Shown: in pieces, positions 23,712 through 35,226 of the stretch
Layout of the letters: every line of letters starts with the position of its first letter
Position numbering within the stretch: position 1 is the first letter of the stretch
DNA from: Fremontodendron californicum
Taxonomy: Eukaryota > Streptophyta > Magnoliopsida > Malvales > Malvaceae
DNA length: 64,000 nt
NCBI GenBank assembly: GCA_030761205.1
Contig: JAULJL010000011.1
Coordinates: 11,956,501-12,020,500 of the forward strand
Direction of reading: 5' to 3'
Program-made: the position numbers and the translations under genes
Notes under the pieces: model-generated
What the model was told of the DNA's origin: nothing
What the model saw: only the letters and a program-made list of their open reading frames with translations
Database searches by the model: none

Positions 23712-25000
23712 TTTTTCAAGAAAAAATTATTTCCGACAAAAATTTCGTCGAAAAAAGTTTTAGCGGGAAATTAAAAAGTCTTATTTTTTTGGCAGAAATC
23801 TAAAATTTTCAAAAAAAATTAGCGATGGAAATTCCGTCGGAAAAAATCTAAAATTTTGTCGCTAAAATTTAAACCTGACTTATTTAACCCTTTTTTTCTC
23901 TCTCTCCACGTACCCGACCCCCATTCCCCTCTCTCTCCTCCTCTCCTAGCCACCCCCAATCGAAGCCCCCCCTTCGCGCCAGCCTAGCGCCCCCGAACCT
24001 AGGGGTGTAAACGAGACACCTGTGCTCGCAAGCTACTCGAGTTCGACTCGAAAAAAAACTCGAATTCGATTCGGTCATTATCGAGCCGAGCTCAAGCAGC
24101 TCGAGCTATCGAGCGAGCCGAGTTCGAGTATCTTAATACCCGATTCGAGCAGCTCGCGAGCCTAATCGAGCTTTTTTTATTTATAATATCTTTATTATTA
24201 ATTTACTATTTTACCCTTAATATATATATACATACTTAAAAACCCTTAATTCGAGCTCGAGCTCTAGTATATAAACGAGCCTAATCGAGTCGAGCTCGAA
24301 TAGTCCGATTTTATCTCGAGCCAAGCTCGAGCTTAAGAAATGATACTCGATCGAGCTCAAACCGAGCTTTGAGCCTCGAGTTTCGAATCGAGCTTGAGCT
24401 TTTCAGTATTCGAGCTCGGCTCGGCTCGATTACAGCCCTACCCGCACCCCAATCCCTAGCCTTCCCTCCCTCCCTCCCCAGCCCCAGCCCCAGCCCCCTC
24501 TCTCATTCTCTCTTTACTTTTTTTATTATTTAAATTTGTAAATACATAACTATATTTAAATTTGTAGATATTAAAAATTTATTATTATAATTATATACAT
24601 AACTATTTATATATAAATAGATTATATAATTATATATAAATAATAAATGAAATTAATTATTATATTTTTATTCTTAGACAAAATTAAATAAAATTAATTA
24701 TTAAAAAAATATAATAAATTTAATTATTAAAATTAATTTTCGTCGGTAATACTTATTAGCGACTGAAAATTCTGTCGCTAATAAGTATTACCGACGGAAA
24801 TAACATTTTCGACGAAAATTTTTGTTGAAAATAATCCATGGGTAATATGTATTTCCGACGAAATTTTTTTTTCCGACGGATTTAGTATCACCGACTTCAT
24901 AATTACGGACGGAATTTTTCGTCGTAAAAGTTATTACCGATGAAATATGGACTTTTACTGACGAAAATTTCCGTCGATAAAAGTCTGTTCTCTTGTAGTG
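23712..25000. mobile_element. Non-autonomous CACTA element
   Basis: The right end ...CTCTTGTAGTG is the inverse of the canonical plant CACTA start CACTACAAGAG. The left end near 23712 is decayed (TTTTTCAAGAAAAAATT). Both subterminal regions carry many copies of TCCGACGGAAAT/CGTCGG motifs, the binding-site-like arrays expected of CACTA elements. There is no transposase. A hAT MITE (24000-24440) sits in a C-rich central portion. Confidence 0.7.
24000..24440. mobile_element. hAT MITE with TCGAGC-rich interior, nested in CACTA
   Basis: Ends TAGGGGTGTAAACGAG and, inverted, TAGGGCTGTAATCGAG form the inverted repeat. Flanks CCCGAACC (23992-23999) and CCCGCACC (24441-24448) are an 8-bp duplication with one change. 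The interior is dominated by GAGCTCGAG/TCGAGC words. Confidence 0.8.
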
Positions 25001-25351
25001 TTATAGTAGAATCTGTGAAGAGAAAACACAATCAAAACGGCGTCTGAGTTACTATTCTGGGGCGCGCTCTAATGTTTAAGTCAACAAGGATCAATGGAGA
25101 AAAAGGAAGAAGCAAAGAGCAAGGAAAAAGATAACGAAGATTGTTCTAGGGCCTTTAGCTTTACCTTATGCCTTATATACCTTAATGTATGGGAAATATG
25201 GGGCACGTTGTCTCTCCTGCCAACTGTGTTAATCGCCTGTCCTCCTCTGCACTGTGAGCCTAGGTTAGTTATGGACATGTGTCATTCTTTCCAATGGTCA
25301 ACTGTTAGCTTCTTGCTATAGGACTTCATGGTCTTAGCTAGGCATTGGGCC
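25001..25351 (-). other. Promoter-like stretch beside the NPF pseudogene
   Basis: The minus strand has TATATAAG (25182-25189) followed by a leader-like CT-rich stretch. It could be the 5' region of a further gene whose body was cut off by the CACTA insertion at 25000, or simply the 3' flank of the pseudogene. No start codon with a family match follows. Confidence 0.25.
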
Positions 25352-26552
25352 TTAGCCTAATATAGTATTGGGTATAACAAGCCACATGACTAACATTGGT
25401 GCAACTCCATCAAGGCCACCATGCAAAAGGGCTGCCTGACTTCTCTTTGTTTCAATGAACCCGGAAACTAATATTGTTAGGATTGCGACAAATTCCCAAT
25501 TCCTATTCTTCGAAGAAGTTTGATCCCACCTTCTAGCTTTGTGATTGTTTCGAGTGTCTTCCGGTACCAGGACTCTATCATAAAGTGGAAGCCATATTGC
25601 AATTGCAATCAGTGTAATGACACCAACTGAACCAGCAGAGATTTTTATGATGGGACCAAAGTGCAGGTCCATCTTCAGGGCTTGTGCTACCATGAGTGTT
25701 CCTTGTTGATTCATGGCATGGAATCCAAGTATGCTGGTAAGCCAAATTTGGATAATGTTTCATGGCATTTAACATCTCGAACTTGTTGCAAACTACAACG
25801 CCCCCATGGATTCACACAAAACCCATTAGTGTTCACTTCACCACCCACAATTAGAGCCGCTTTATTTAAGCAACTGATGAGGAAGCAAAATATAATGAAT
25901 TTTGGTCAAAAAGGGGACAAGTTTAGTTTCATTTCTTCAATTTACTTAGGCCAAAAAATATAGTTAAGAAGAAAGAAATACATCACCTGTACTGTCTGCT
26001 GGTTAGATTGAGTTCTAGAAGCAAGCTTCTCTTCAATGGAGGATCATAGAATTGCCCATCTACTCCAGCTGGAAGATTAAGCTGGCGTTTTTTGTAAGCG
26101 GCAACAAATAATTGTGCTACACCAGCAAAAACATTCCCTTCTGGCTTTATGTATAAAAAAATTTTGTTCCAATAAAGAACAAAACAATTGCAAAGAGCAT
26201 GCATAGGGTTGGTATCCCAAAGCCTAAGGCACAGCTAAGTTAACATCATTTTGGATATAAAGTAATCAACAAGAGAATTGCTTTAGTGTAGTACAAATTG
26301 TAAAAACTGCAGTTTTCTTTTCTCCCCTCTTCAGTTGTTAAATCAAATTGATCAACAAACATTGAAGGGAATGCAGCAGGGCTTGATTCCACCAGTGCCA
26401 ATGGACAACCAACACAAGCTAACAATCAAAATATATACCAAGTTCGCTTTATTGTAGCCTATGCATTGGCCATATAGTTGTTCTTCATCAGTGCAAGGCG
26501 GAGGACGCAGCTGTGGTAACTAAGCTGTTAAAGTCATGATAGTCATTCCTTG
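25352..26552 (-). pseudogene. NPF (NRT1/PTR) proton-coupled transporter pseudogene, partial
   Basis: Minus-strand translation gives, in order, pieces matching the middle and C-terminal parts of plant NPF transporters. GMTIMTLTA and LRPPPCTDEEQL lie at about 26480-26550 and GTGGIKPCCIPF near 26370. LGFGIPTLCM plus YIKPEGNVFAGVAQLFVAAY and a GVDGQFYDPP cytosolic loop lie at 25983-26225. LNKAALIVGGEVN... WGRCSLQQVRDVKC is at about 25780-25870, then GTLMVAQALKMDLHFGP, SAGSVGVITLIAIAIWLPLYDRVLVP and LLHGGLDGVAPM at 25352-25714. In-frame stops and frameshifts (one after the CTDEEQL piece, one between about 25775 and 25714) and the missing N-terminal helices and last helices show it is dead. The motifs suggest the NPF2 group; the subfamily is uncertain. 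Functional relatives move nitrate, peptides or glucosides across membranes. Confidence 0.8.
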
Positions 26553-27096
26553 CCAATCAGTGGTTGACATGACATGTTATAAATCAGTCATATTTAAATA
26601 CTCTTATAATTAGTTTACCTTATTAGTGTAATTACACCAACAATATGCTTAGGGCCCTACCTTTTTTAGTGATCTGGTAAATATCCAATGAATCAATCCA
26701 TGAGAAAACGAGAGTCTAGTAACCAAATGAAAGTCTCACGACATGATTTGAGTTGATGTAGACTCACTAATTTTGAACACCATATGATTTTAGTCTCTAA
26801 TATATAAGGCGTGTGAAACAAGAGGTGAAAGGATAGAAATATGATGAGGTTTTTAATAACATATTCAATCAAGAGGGACATAATCAGATTTGAGTTGAGT
26901 TGAGTTGTACATGCATCAATAGTTGGGGAAGTCTATTTGGAATTTTGGATTTATCTAATAATTTTGGATACGATATAATTACATAATACGAACACGATAT
27001 ATGAAAAATAACTAAATATGATGCAAAACACGATACTATATGAAAAAATTACACAAACACGAATACACAAACTTGTCAAAATCTATATAATACAAA
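26553..27096. other. Intergenic, nothing recognised
   Basis: No gene or bounded element seen; it ends at the MITE target duplication TAATACAAA (27088-27096). Confidence 0.4.
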
Positions 27097-28090
27097 GAGA
27101 TAATGTCATGAATAGCCCCGAAGTTTATCAAATTTGTCAATGTGGTATCTGTACTTTAAAAATGTTCAATGTGGTACCTGTACTATCAAACCGTGTATCG
27201 ATGTGGTACTTTGACTTAACACCGTTAAATATAGATGATGATGTGGCATTGACCAATCAGATGATGACACGTGGCGGCACCTAATTTTTTAGATATTAAT
27301 ATCTAAATTTTTGTAAAAAAAAATATAAATAAATAATATTTTAAAAATTAATATCTACTTTTTAAAAAACTTAAAAAATTATATATGCCAAAAAAAAAAG
27401 GACAGGTTAGTGTAGCTGGTTGCAGGTTGATTCTTAATTTTTAAAATTATATTTTTTAAAATTAAATTCTAATTTTAAATTCAAAATTTTAAAAAATAAC
27501 AAAATTAAAATATTTAACTAAAATTATGTTTAAATATATAATATTTTAAAATTAAATATTAAATCATTTATAATATCTATTTTTTAAAAAAAAATAAAAA
27601 AGTTATTTTTGAAAATTACAAAAATTAAATTATGAAATTTTTTTTTATTCTTTTAAAAAATATTTATTAAAAAATTTAAAAATTAAATATGAAATTAATT
27701 TTTTTTAAATTTTTTTAAATTTTTAAATTTTTTTAAATTTTTAAATTTAAATTTTTTTTTATTTTTTTATTAATTTTTTTAAGTTAATACGCGCGACATC
27801 ATTATATGATGCCACGTGTCATCATTATATTTTTAAAATAATAATTTTTTTTATTTTTGAAATTAAATTAATAATTTTTTAGTTAGTACACGTGGCATCG
27901 TTATATGGTGCCACGTATCAAGTTTTCATTGGATACAAAAGCCACATCATCAATTTTTAATGGTGTTACTGACAGTTACTACAATAGCACACATAGTGTA
28001 AACTTTTAGTACCAAAATAGACATTTTTAAAGTATAGGTACTACATTGACAAATTTGATAAACTTTAAGAGCCATTCATGACATTATCCT
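27097..28090. mobile_element. MULE-type MITE with long inverted repeats (994 bp), second copy
   Basis: Ends GAGATAATGTCATGAATAGC and, inverted, AGGATAATGTCATGAATGGC are flanked by a perfect 9-bp duplication TAATACAAA (27088-27096 and 28091-28099). It is alignable end to end with 20414-21383, including the GTGCCACGTGTCA motifs and the AT-rich centre. No coding capacity. Confidence 0.9.
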
Positions 28091-28099
28091 TAATACAAA

Positions 28100-29808
28100 T
28101 TAGTAACATATCAAAATTTATAATATATAACACCTTAAACATGATTATTATATAAAAAAAAATAACACGAATATGATACAACTATACGGATTATCAGGTC
28201 TAGCTTAATGAACCTAAATTCCCTCCAATTTTCTATTTTCATTTTTTTTTTTAACAATATATCTATAATAATGTTCAATCAGTTCATATTTGTTGTCAAT
28301 AAGGGATATCTCAGTCAGTAGATTAGGACTTAAATTTTTCATTTTGAAAGTCTAAAATTTAAATCCTAAAATGGACGGTCTTAAATTTTTATTCTGTCCC
28401 TCTTTACTTGTAAATTTACAGTTTCTAACTTCTACAATAGGAACGAAAGTGTTTGCCTTTTCAGCCCAATTCAACAGAACAAAACTATATCGAAAAAGAA
28501 AATAACAATCAGGCTAGGGTGGATATTTCTTCTTGGCTAGAGGGGTGGGTTGGGTAAACAATCATGGGCTAAGCTATGGCTCTAAAGAAGTCCTAGTTTA
28601 AATTTCATTGGTATGGGCTGGCTGAAACTTTGAAACATAAACAAACTTGGGTTCAAATAATCTTCAAATTTCAACATCATCTACTTGCATTGTTCAATTC
28701 AATCATCAATTCAACAACTTGCCAATTTGAAACTATATATATAGAATTTGTTTTTATGCATTGAAAATAGAGTTTTTTAATTTCACAAATGAAGTTAAGA
28801 GACTATCATATGTATTATTTTTTTTATAATTAGTTTTTTATTTTTTTGAATATACCTTAAGAGATATATGTCACTTTGTTAATTCCGTTTGTGGAATTCA
28901 AAAACTCCAAGTGAATGAGATAATTTCTCTTTTATGTATATATAGAGTTAGCTTTTGATATACTGACAGTGGAGTTTTTTTAACTCCAGAAGCGGGATTA
29001 AAATACTACCATATGTCCCATTTCTTTTTTTATTTAGTTTTTTTTTTTTTTTACTATACACTAAGGGAATATGTGTCATCATTCTAACTCTGCTTGTGGA
29101 ATCTAAAAACTTTACTGATAGTGTATTAGATAATTTCTCATATATATATATATATATATATATCAATTCTAATAGTTCATATAGATTTGATTATCTGATT
29201 TTTAGAATTTAAAAGAATTTCGTCTTCTAAATAATATTTTAATTCATTTATTAATATTTATAAGAGTTTATATTTGATGCACTAACAGTATATAAGTCTT
29301 ATACACTGTCAATGAACCACCCACAATAAGAAAATTCATTAATGAGTAAAACAAAAATTAATGAAAGACTTATAAATAAATATAGAAATCGATATAAAAA
29401 AAAAAATCGAATACCATTGAACAATTCAGTTTTTAGTTTTCTCCATTTTGTTCTTAGGCTTACCAAAGTTCATGCAAGACATATATTTCATAGTTCATAC
29501 CAACACAAGTAGCTGTCAGGTTCTTACCACTTCCATTGGACCTCTCGACTAATATAATTCCATGTTTATTTCATGTAAAAGGTGGTGCTTTAGTATGGTT
29601 TAAAAGACGACTATTAGGTGAAATAGTCAATTAGTCATTCCTTGCCTATTTTTCAAAGTTTAATTTGTAATAGCCATCCGGTATTCTACCCAAAGAATAA
29701 CTATTTCAGACTCTATTGAATAGCTTGAATGTTTTATCTTTCTTCCATATTTTGTTAAATTTCAACATTATCCAAGTGTTAGGAGAGAGAATGGTTATGG
29801 GTGAAGAT
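28100..29808. other. AT-rich intergenic DNA with an imperfect ~205-bp direct repeat
   Basis: Two diverged copies of a unit lie at about 28745-28935 and 28945-29150. Each has a poly-T stretch, a CTTAAGAGATATATGTCAC / CTAAGGGAATATGTGTCAT block and TGTGGAATTCAAAAACT-like sequence. No gene is supported. A (TA)n run lies at about 29141-29162. Confidence 0.45.
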
Positions 29809-32800
29809 TGTTGGTGTAAGTCCTACAAGCCAATTTAGTTGGGCTTGTAAGACACTATTTATATATTCATATATTGCACATTATAGTTTATTAATTATAA
29901 TTGAGGTATTTCTTTATCCATAAATTTTGTTATAATTGTTATAAATCACTTGTGAAGATAAAGCTCATGAAACACAATGGCATTGCAAAGAAATTGTAAG
30001 GAGTTACAATTATGAGGATCCTTATGCATCAATGTCGTGTTTCTAAAACTGTTCCCGATCATCGTATTGTCAAGACAGGATATTGACAATGCTCAAAGAC
30101 TGACATATGTTAAGCCTTCAAGCACTTGATGCATGCAACTGGTCTCATAGGTTGAAAGTATAGAGATACTTGGGGATAACATATGGGTGCTTGTTAGTTG
30201 AACAAGTTCACTGAACATGACTCGCTATGAGAGTTCCATTTGGTATTTCACTCAAGTGTCTATGAAAAATACTTTCATGTGTCAATAGTGTAAGTAATCC
30301 TTTGACTTGTGACACCAGGTCATCTTGTATGTGAATTGTCATACTTAGATTTCATCACAAACGGGTCCCAATCACGAGGATGCTTATGGTAGGAAGTTAT
30401 TGGGTATGACATGAAGCATACGAAGATGAATGAGTGGGCCAAAGAGATTCATCACCCCAAGTGATATGAGGGGATATATCTCACATGTATCTGATTTATA
30501 TTGAATTATGGAAGTCCTTGGCCAAGGCAATATTTAAGAAGTCAATATAAAGCTGCAGATCTAAGATGGTATGAGATTAAGAGTAAACATTGAACCATGC
30601 TCTTTCCTATCCTGGGATATTTGATGAAAGGATCGAATTACACAGACATATTGTACACGAAAGGCTAGTCGAAGCTTGATGACTTTCTTAGCATTTGAGT
30701 GGTCATGATGCATTGCTAGATGCCGCTCATAATCTATAAATATAAATAGGAAACTTAATTAAATTTACTATATTTATTGCCTACATGTTAAGGGCCTAAT
30801 GAGTCATACACAAAAGGTGATTAATGAAATTAAAATGAGATTGGGACAGATTAAATATTCATTAAATGTTGTGGGCTTATTGTGAATATTTAATAATATG
30901 TATAAGGGCTTTAGTGTAGTTAGTCCAATAGTTGGCATACACTAAGCCTACTTATATATATGCTTATGTAGAGGTGGCAATTGTGCGGGTTCGGGCGGGT
31001 TCGAGTCGGGCTCATTCGGGTTCGAGCCCATTCGGGTTCGGGTTCAATCGTGTTCGGGCCCAATCGGGTTTGGGTCCGATCAGGTTCAGGTCCGTCCGGG
31101 TTCGGGTCCGTTCGGGTTTGGACCCAATCGGGTTTGGTTCGGGTTCAGGTTCGGGTTTGTTTTATATCATTTTTATTTTATATTAGATGTAATCATTTTT
31201 ACATAATTTAAATATTTACTTTTAAAAAAAAATTTATTATTTTATTATTATTTTAAAAATAATCTTTTATTATAATATGATATTTGTAATTATATTTATT
31301 TAGTAAAATTAATAATTGTTAGCACCAAAAGAATATAAAATTAATTTTTTATATAAAATAAAATTTTAAAATAATTTATTATAAAAAAAATATGATATGA
31401 TGAACTCGAATTTCATATTAATATTTAAAATAATTGATTTGATGAACTCGAATTTCAACATGTAAATACATTATAATTTATATTCACTACCAAAAAAAAA
31501 AAAATTAAGGACGAACCCTGGCATTCAACTTTGAGGCCTAAACAGGCTTGGACTATCCATTTACATATATGGATGGGTTTGGGCAGAATTTGAAGCCTAT
31601 ATTTCGGATCGGTTCGGGTTTGGACAAGTGAATATAGTGTTGATGACTTAATTTAATAATATGCCTAAGAAAAGTATATATATGTAGTAAAAAACAACAC
31701 ATTTTTTTTAAAAAGTAGTTTTTATCTATTATTTAATATAAGAATACTATTATACTAAAAATAAGTTAAAATGAATGAATTGCTATTAATTAATTTTAAT
31801 AAATAGAAAAATACTATTATACTATTATAAGGGTGCTCTTAAAATAATATAAATAAAGGACAAGTAATATTTTATATCAAAAAAATTTACATTTCTAAAA
31901 TTTTCATGAATTTGGAATTTTTAGATAGTGTATTCATCAAGATATGGGACATTAAAGTTTTAAGTACAAAATATAATTTTATTTTTGATAAAATTATTAT
32001 TTTATCATATATATATATAATATAAATTAAATTAAATTTTTAAAAAAGTTATTAGAATAAAATTGATAAATAAAGTTCTTGCTTTATAAAAAAAAATTAT
32101 TTAATCACAATTTGATAATTCTTATTTTTAGTATTAAATTCGGGTTCGGGTTCGGGTCGGGCTCGGGTATTTTTGGGTTCGAGTTTTTTTCGGGTTCGGG
32201 TCTTTTCGGGTTCGGGCTCGGGCCATTTTGGGTTCGGATTTTTTCGGGTTTGGGTTTTTACTTTTTGATCAAATCGAGTTTGGGTGGGTTCGGGTTCATT
32301 TTGTCACCTCTATGCTTATGTTATTGTCGCCTTCCCCCCTAAGGATAACCTAAACCAGCGTCTCTCACACTAACAAGTGAGATTCGGCCGAACAGCTAGA
32401 GAGAAGAGAGAATACGATTCTTTCGTTTTCTTTAGGCTAACTAAGGTAGAGGAGGAAGGTTTCTCACAACTTAAACTACTAGCATCGTCTTGGCAAAACA
32501 TAATCTCAACCTTGTGAAGGTTTTCAGATCACCTGTGTGGATTACTGTTAGAAGTCGGACAATTGGACGGCTTTGGTTTTCGACAAACGAGATTTGTGTA
32601 CAAGAACAAGAATATCAAGAATCTGTCTTGAGGATTCGGCAATCTTCAAAATAGAGGTATGAGATTTTGATTGTTATCTGTTCTTGACAGTTTGATCTTT
32701 TTGAATTCATAGGCAGATCCTTGGAGGGATTCGATATTCTCTATGTTTTATTTTATTCCGTTGCGTTGTATATTTAACTTGTAAATTAAATTATACATTA

Positions 32801-32831
32801 TTTCTATTTGAGCATGACCCGAATCTCAACA
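29809..32831 (+). mobile_element. Copia-like solo LTR (~1.67 kb) with nested hAT
   Basis: It starts TGTTGGTGTAAGTCC and ends CCGAATCTCAACA. Flanks AAGAT (29804-29808) and AAAAT (32832-32836) fit a 5-bp duplication with one change. The region 30000-30420 is homologous, inverted, to the copia-like LTRs of copies A and B (TGTCTTGACAATAC, ACATACAAGAT, GCCTCC.. blocks). No primer binding site or pol follows. The hAT element at 30969-32312 accounts for the rest of the span. The 3' part (32330-32650) is GC-richer and leader-like. Confidence 0.7.
30969..32312. mobile_element. Non-autonomous hAT element (1344 bp) nested in copia-like LTR
   Basis: Perfect TAGAGGTGGCAA/TTGTCACCTCTA-type ends carry an 8-bp duplication TGCTTATG (30961-30968 and 32313-32320). 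It is a sister of the element at 12378-16537. Subterminal TTCGGGTTCGGG repeats generate spurious Gly/Ser/Val/Arg-rich ORFs. The interior segment 31530-31642 differs from the sister copy and instead matches the MITE at 2536-3084. Confidence 0.85.
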
Positions 32832-33091
32832 AAAATTACTACATCATTTTCGGTGTTAGAGAACTCACCCGAGGACAACAAGAGGCAATTATTGTGATCG
32901 AATCATCTCACTGCCCATTACGTACTCTCACGATACGAAGGACATCTCTCTCTAAAATCTCTGAAAAGAAGCTAACTGTCCTCTACAATTCGTCAATAAC
33001 GAAACATCTTTGACAAAAGAGACAACTTTCCCACTTATTTGCAACATTCATCACAAAAACGGAAACGGTAAAAAGGGAATTTTGTGTATAA
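32832..33091. other. Short unclassified stretch between elements
   Basis: No gene or element recognised. Confidence 0.4.
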
Positions 33092-33901
33092 GGATTTTTG
33101 TTTCGCAAAAATTGATTTTCAAAAAATATATTTTAAAATTTGAAAAGTAGAGATTTTTTGATATTTGGATGATTTAATGAAAAATATTTTTCGTTATTTG
33201 ATTATTTTTTGAAAAATCTAATTTTTTTCAATAACATTATTGACATAAATATTAAATAATTATTTATTATTAAAATATTATTTCTACTAATATTCATACT
33301 ATTAAAATAATAATATTTTTACACTAAAAACATTTATTATTAAATCTTTATAAAGTATAATTTATATTTATTTATTACTAAAATAGTAAATATAAAAACA
33401 TTTTTCAATAAAATGTTAAAAATACTTTTTTAATTTTAAAATATTGATAATGTTATAATTTATTATTAAAATAATAATAATAATATATTATATATTATTA
33501 AAATATAAATATAAATATGTATGAATAAAATATTGAAAATTAAAATATTAAAATATATTTATATTAAAAATTTTATATATTTTTATAATTAAAAAGTATT
33601 TTTTATTAATATAATAATATTTGGCTCGAGTCTAAATTAAGTTTCAATATAAAATATGATGTCCAAATCCCGATTTGAGTTGAATTAGGTTCATGGAGTA
33701 GCCTTACTCATGGATAATTCTTTTTTTGAAATTGTCTTCCTCTTTTCAAAAGGGGAAGACAATTTCTATAAAAAAAAAAAACCTTATTTTTAGTTGACCA
33801 GTAAGTTATTTTTCGTTGATCAATTAATATTCTACCAACCAACCATCAGAAAATGCAAAAATCATTTTTCGAAAATAATTTTCTGTGAAACAAATGGACC
33901 C
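33092..33901. mobile_element. PIF/Harbinger-like MITE (810 bp)
   Basis: Ends GGATTTTTGTTTCGCAAAAA and, inverted, GGGTCCATTTGTTTCACAGA form a long imperfect inverted repeat. A TAA trinucleotide flanks both sides (33089-33091, 33902-33904). AT-rich interior with no ORF. Confidence 0.65.
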
Positions 33902-33904
33902 TAA

Positions 33905-34305
33905 GTATATGTTTGTTTGGTGGAAAAAAATTTGTATTTTTTTATGTTTGTTTCTTGAAAAATAATTTGATCAACGAAAAATAAATTTCAAGTTAAAAAA
34001 AAAAATTAATCTATTTTTGAAAAATATTTTATGCTTTTGAAAAGTACAAGATATTTTTTGAAAGCTAAGTTAAGCAAAAATGATCTATCAATAAGTTTAA
34101 GGATCGATCCCTTAAAAATATAAGTTAAAGCAAAGCAAAAAATAATCAATTCATTAAGTGTAATGATCGATCTTTTTTATATCTATGCAGATTTTTCAAA
34201 AAATTATTAAAAAACAAAAATATTTTACACAAAATCATTCAAATAATAAAAAGATATCAATTTTTTTAAAAAAATAAATTTTTTTTTCGCAAAATAAATA
34301 GACTC
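33905..34305. mobile_element. Second PIF/Harbinger-like MITE (401 bp) abutting the first
   Basis: Ends GTATATGTTTGTTTGGTGG and, inverted, GAGTCTATTTATTTTGCGAA are related to the preceding MITE. TAA flanks it at 33902-33904 and 34306-34308, so the two elements share one TAA. Confidence 0.6.
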
Positions 34306-34504
34306 TAAAGATTTTATCATCTTGGTTGTATGAATCAATTGAGTTATACAGTGAGTTCAATAAACTAATTTTCTTCTTTAAAGATTTTATCACCCTCACA
34401 AAATTATTTGAAAATAGATGGCAAGACTACAAGCAAACTCCTAGAAAGTTTGGAATCAACGCTTTTTAAGGCATTCCAATTTTAAGAAGCAATATTTTTA
34501 CACG

Positions 34505-34541
<37 letters not shown>

Positions 34542-35218
34542 CAACCGCTTATCGCTTTTCATTTGCCAAGAGTATGACTCCAAATCTTAACACCAAAAAA
34601 ATACATTTATTTTGATTTTCCTGCCAATGTTAGCTTTTAACTCCTTGTTGTGTCAGGTATGGTATCATTTAAGAAATGCTTTGGACAACCCATCTGAAAG
34701 GTAATTATCGTCTATGTTATTCGAATTTAGGTAAGAATCGAATATAATTATATGTTTGATATAAGTATGTTTAATTTTTTTTAATTTTTTCATATATTTA
34801 GATAATTATATTTTTTATATATACATGTTGAACACAAATATCATTTACAAATATTAAAACAAAAATGAAGAATTCAAAAAAAAAAAAATGACAGCAAATT
34901 ACCATATTATTAAAACCTAATCGTGAAGATGTGAAATGTTTGAATACGGACTCGTGTTACGTATGTGTTAGGGCAAGCAAAAGGGCAAAAGGGCAAAAGC
35001 AGTGAATCTTTGTCAGTATCAAAACAATCACGTGAGCTTGGCTTCAGCTTCTTATTCACTCTGGAGTCATTTTCGCAACTGCTTCTATCAAATACCCAAA
35101 CTTTATACAACACCCTTCTCTCCTTCCCCTAAACGACACCCACAAAATCAAATCACTTTTTTTTTCCTTTTGTTTGTGGTCCACCCTTACCGCATCCAAA
35201 CACAGCCTTATTCTAATA
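34306..35218. other. Intergenic, no supported gene
   Basis: It holds a perfect (TA)n run at about 34507-34538 and a GC-richer stretch at 34910-35210 with overlapping short ORFs of no recognisable family. Confidence 0.4.
34507..34538. repeat. (TA)n microsatellite
   Basis: About 16 perfect TA dinucleotides. Confidence 0.8.
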
Positions 35219-35226
35219 TCACAAAG

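Noticed and set aside
25094..25321. 75-residue + strand ORF starting MEKKEEAKSKEKDNED
   Set aside because: It is short and overlaps the reverse-strand promoter-like stretch; no family resemblance and poor flanking context.
30932..31211. Overlapping Gly/Ser/Arg/Val-rich ORFs
   Set aside because: They are translations of the TTCGGG repeat array at a hAT end.
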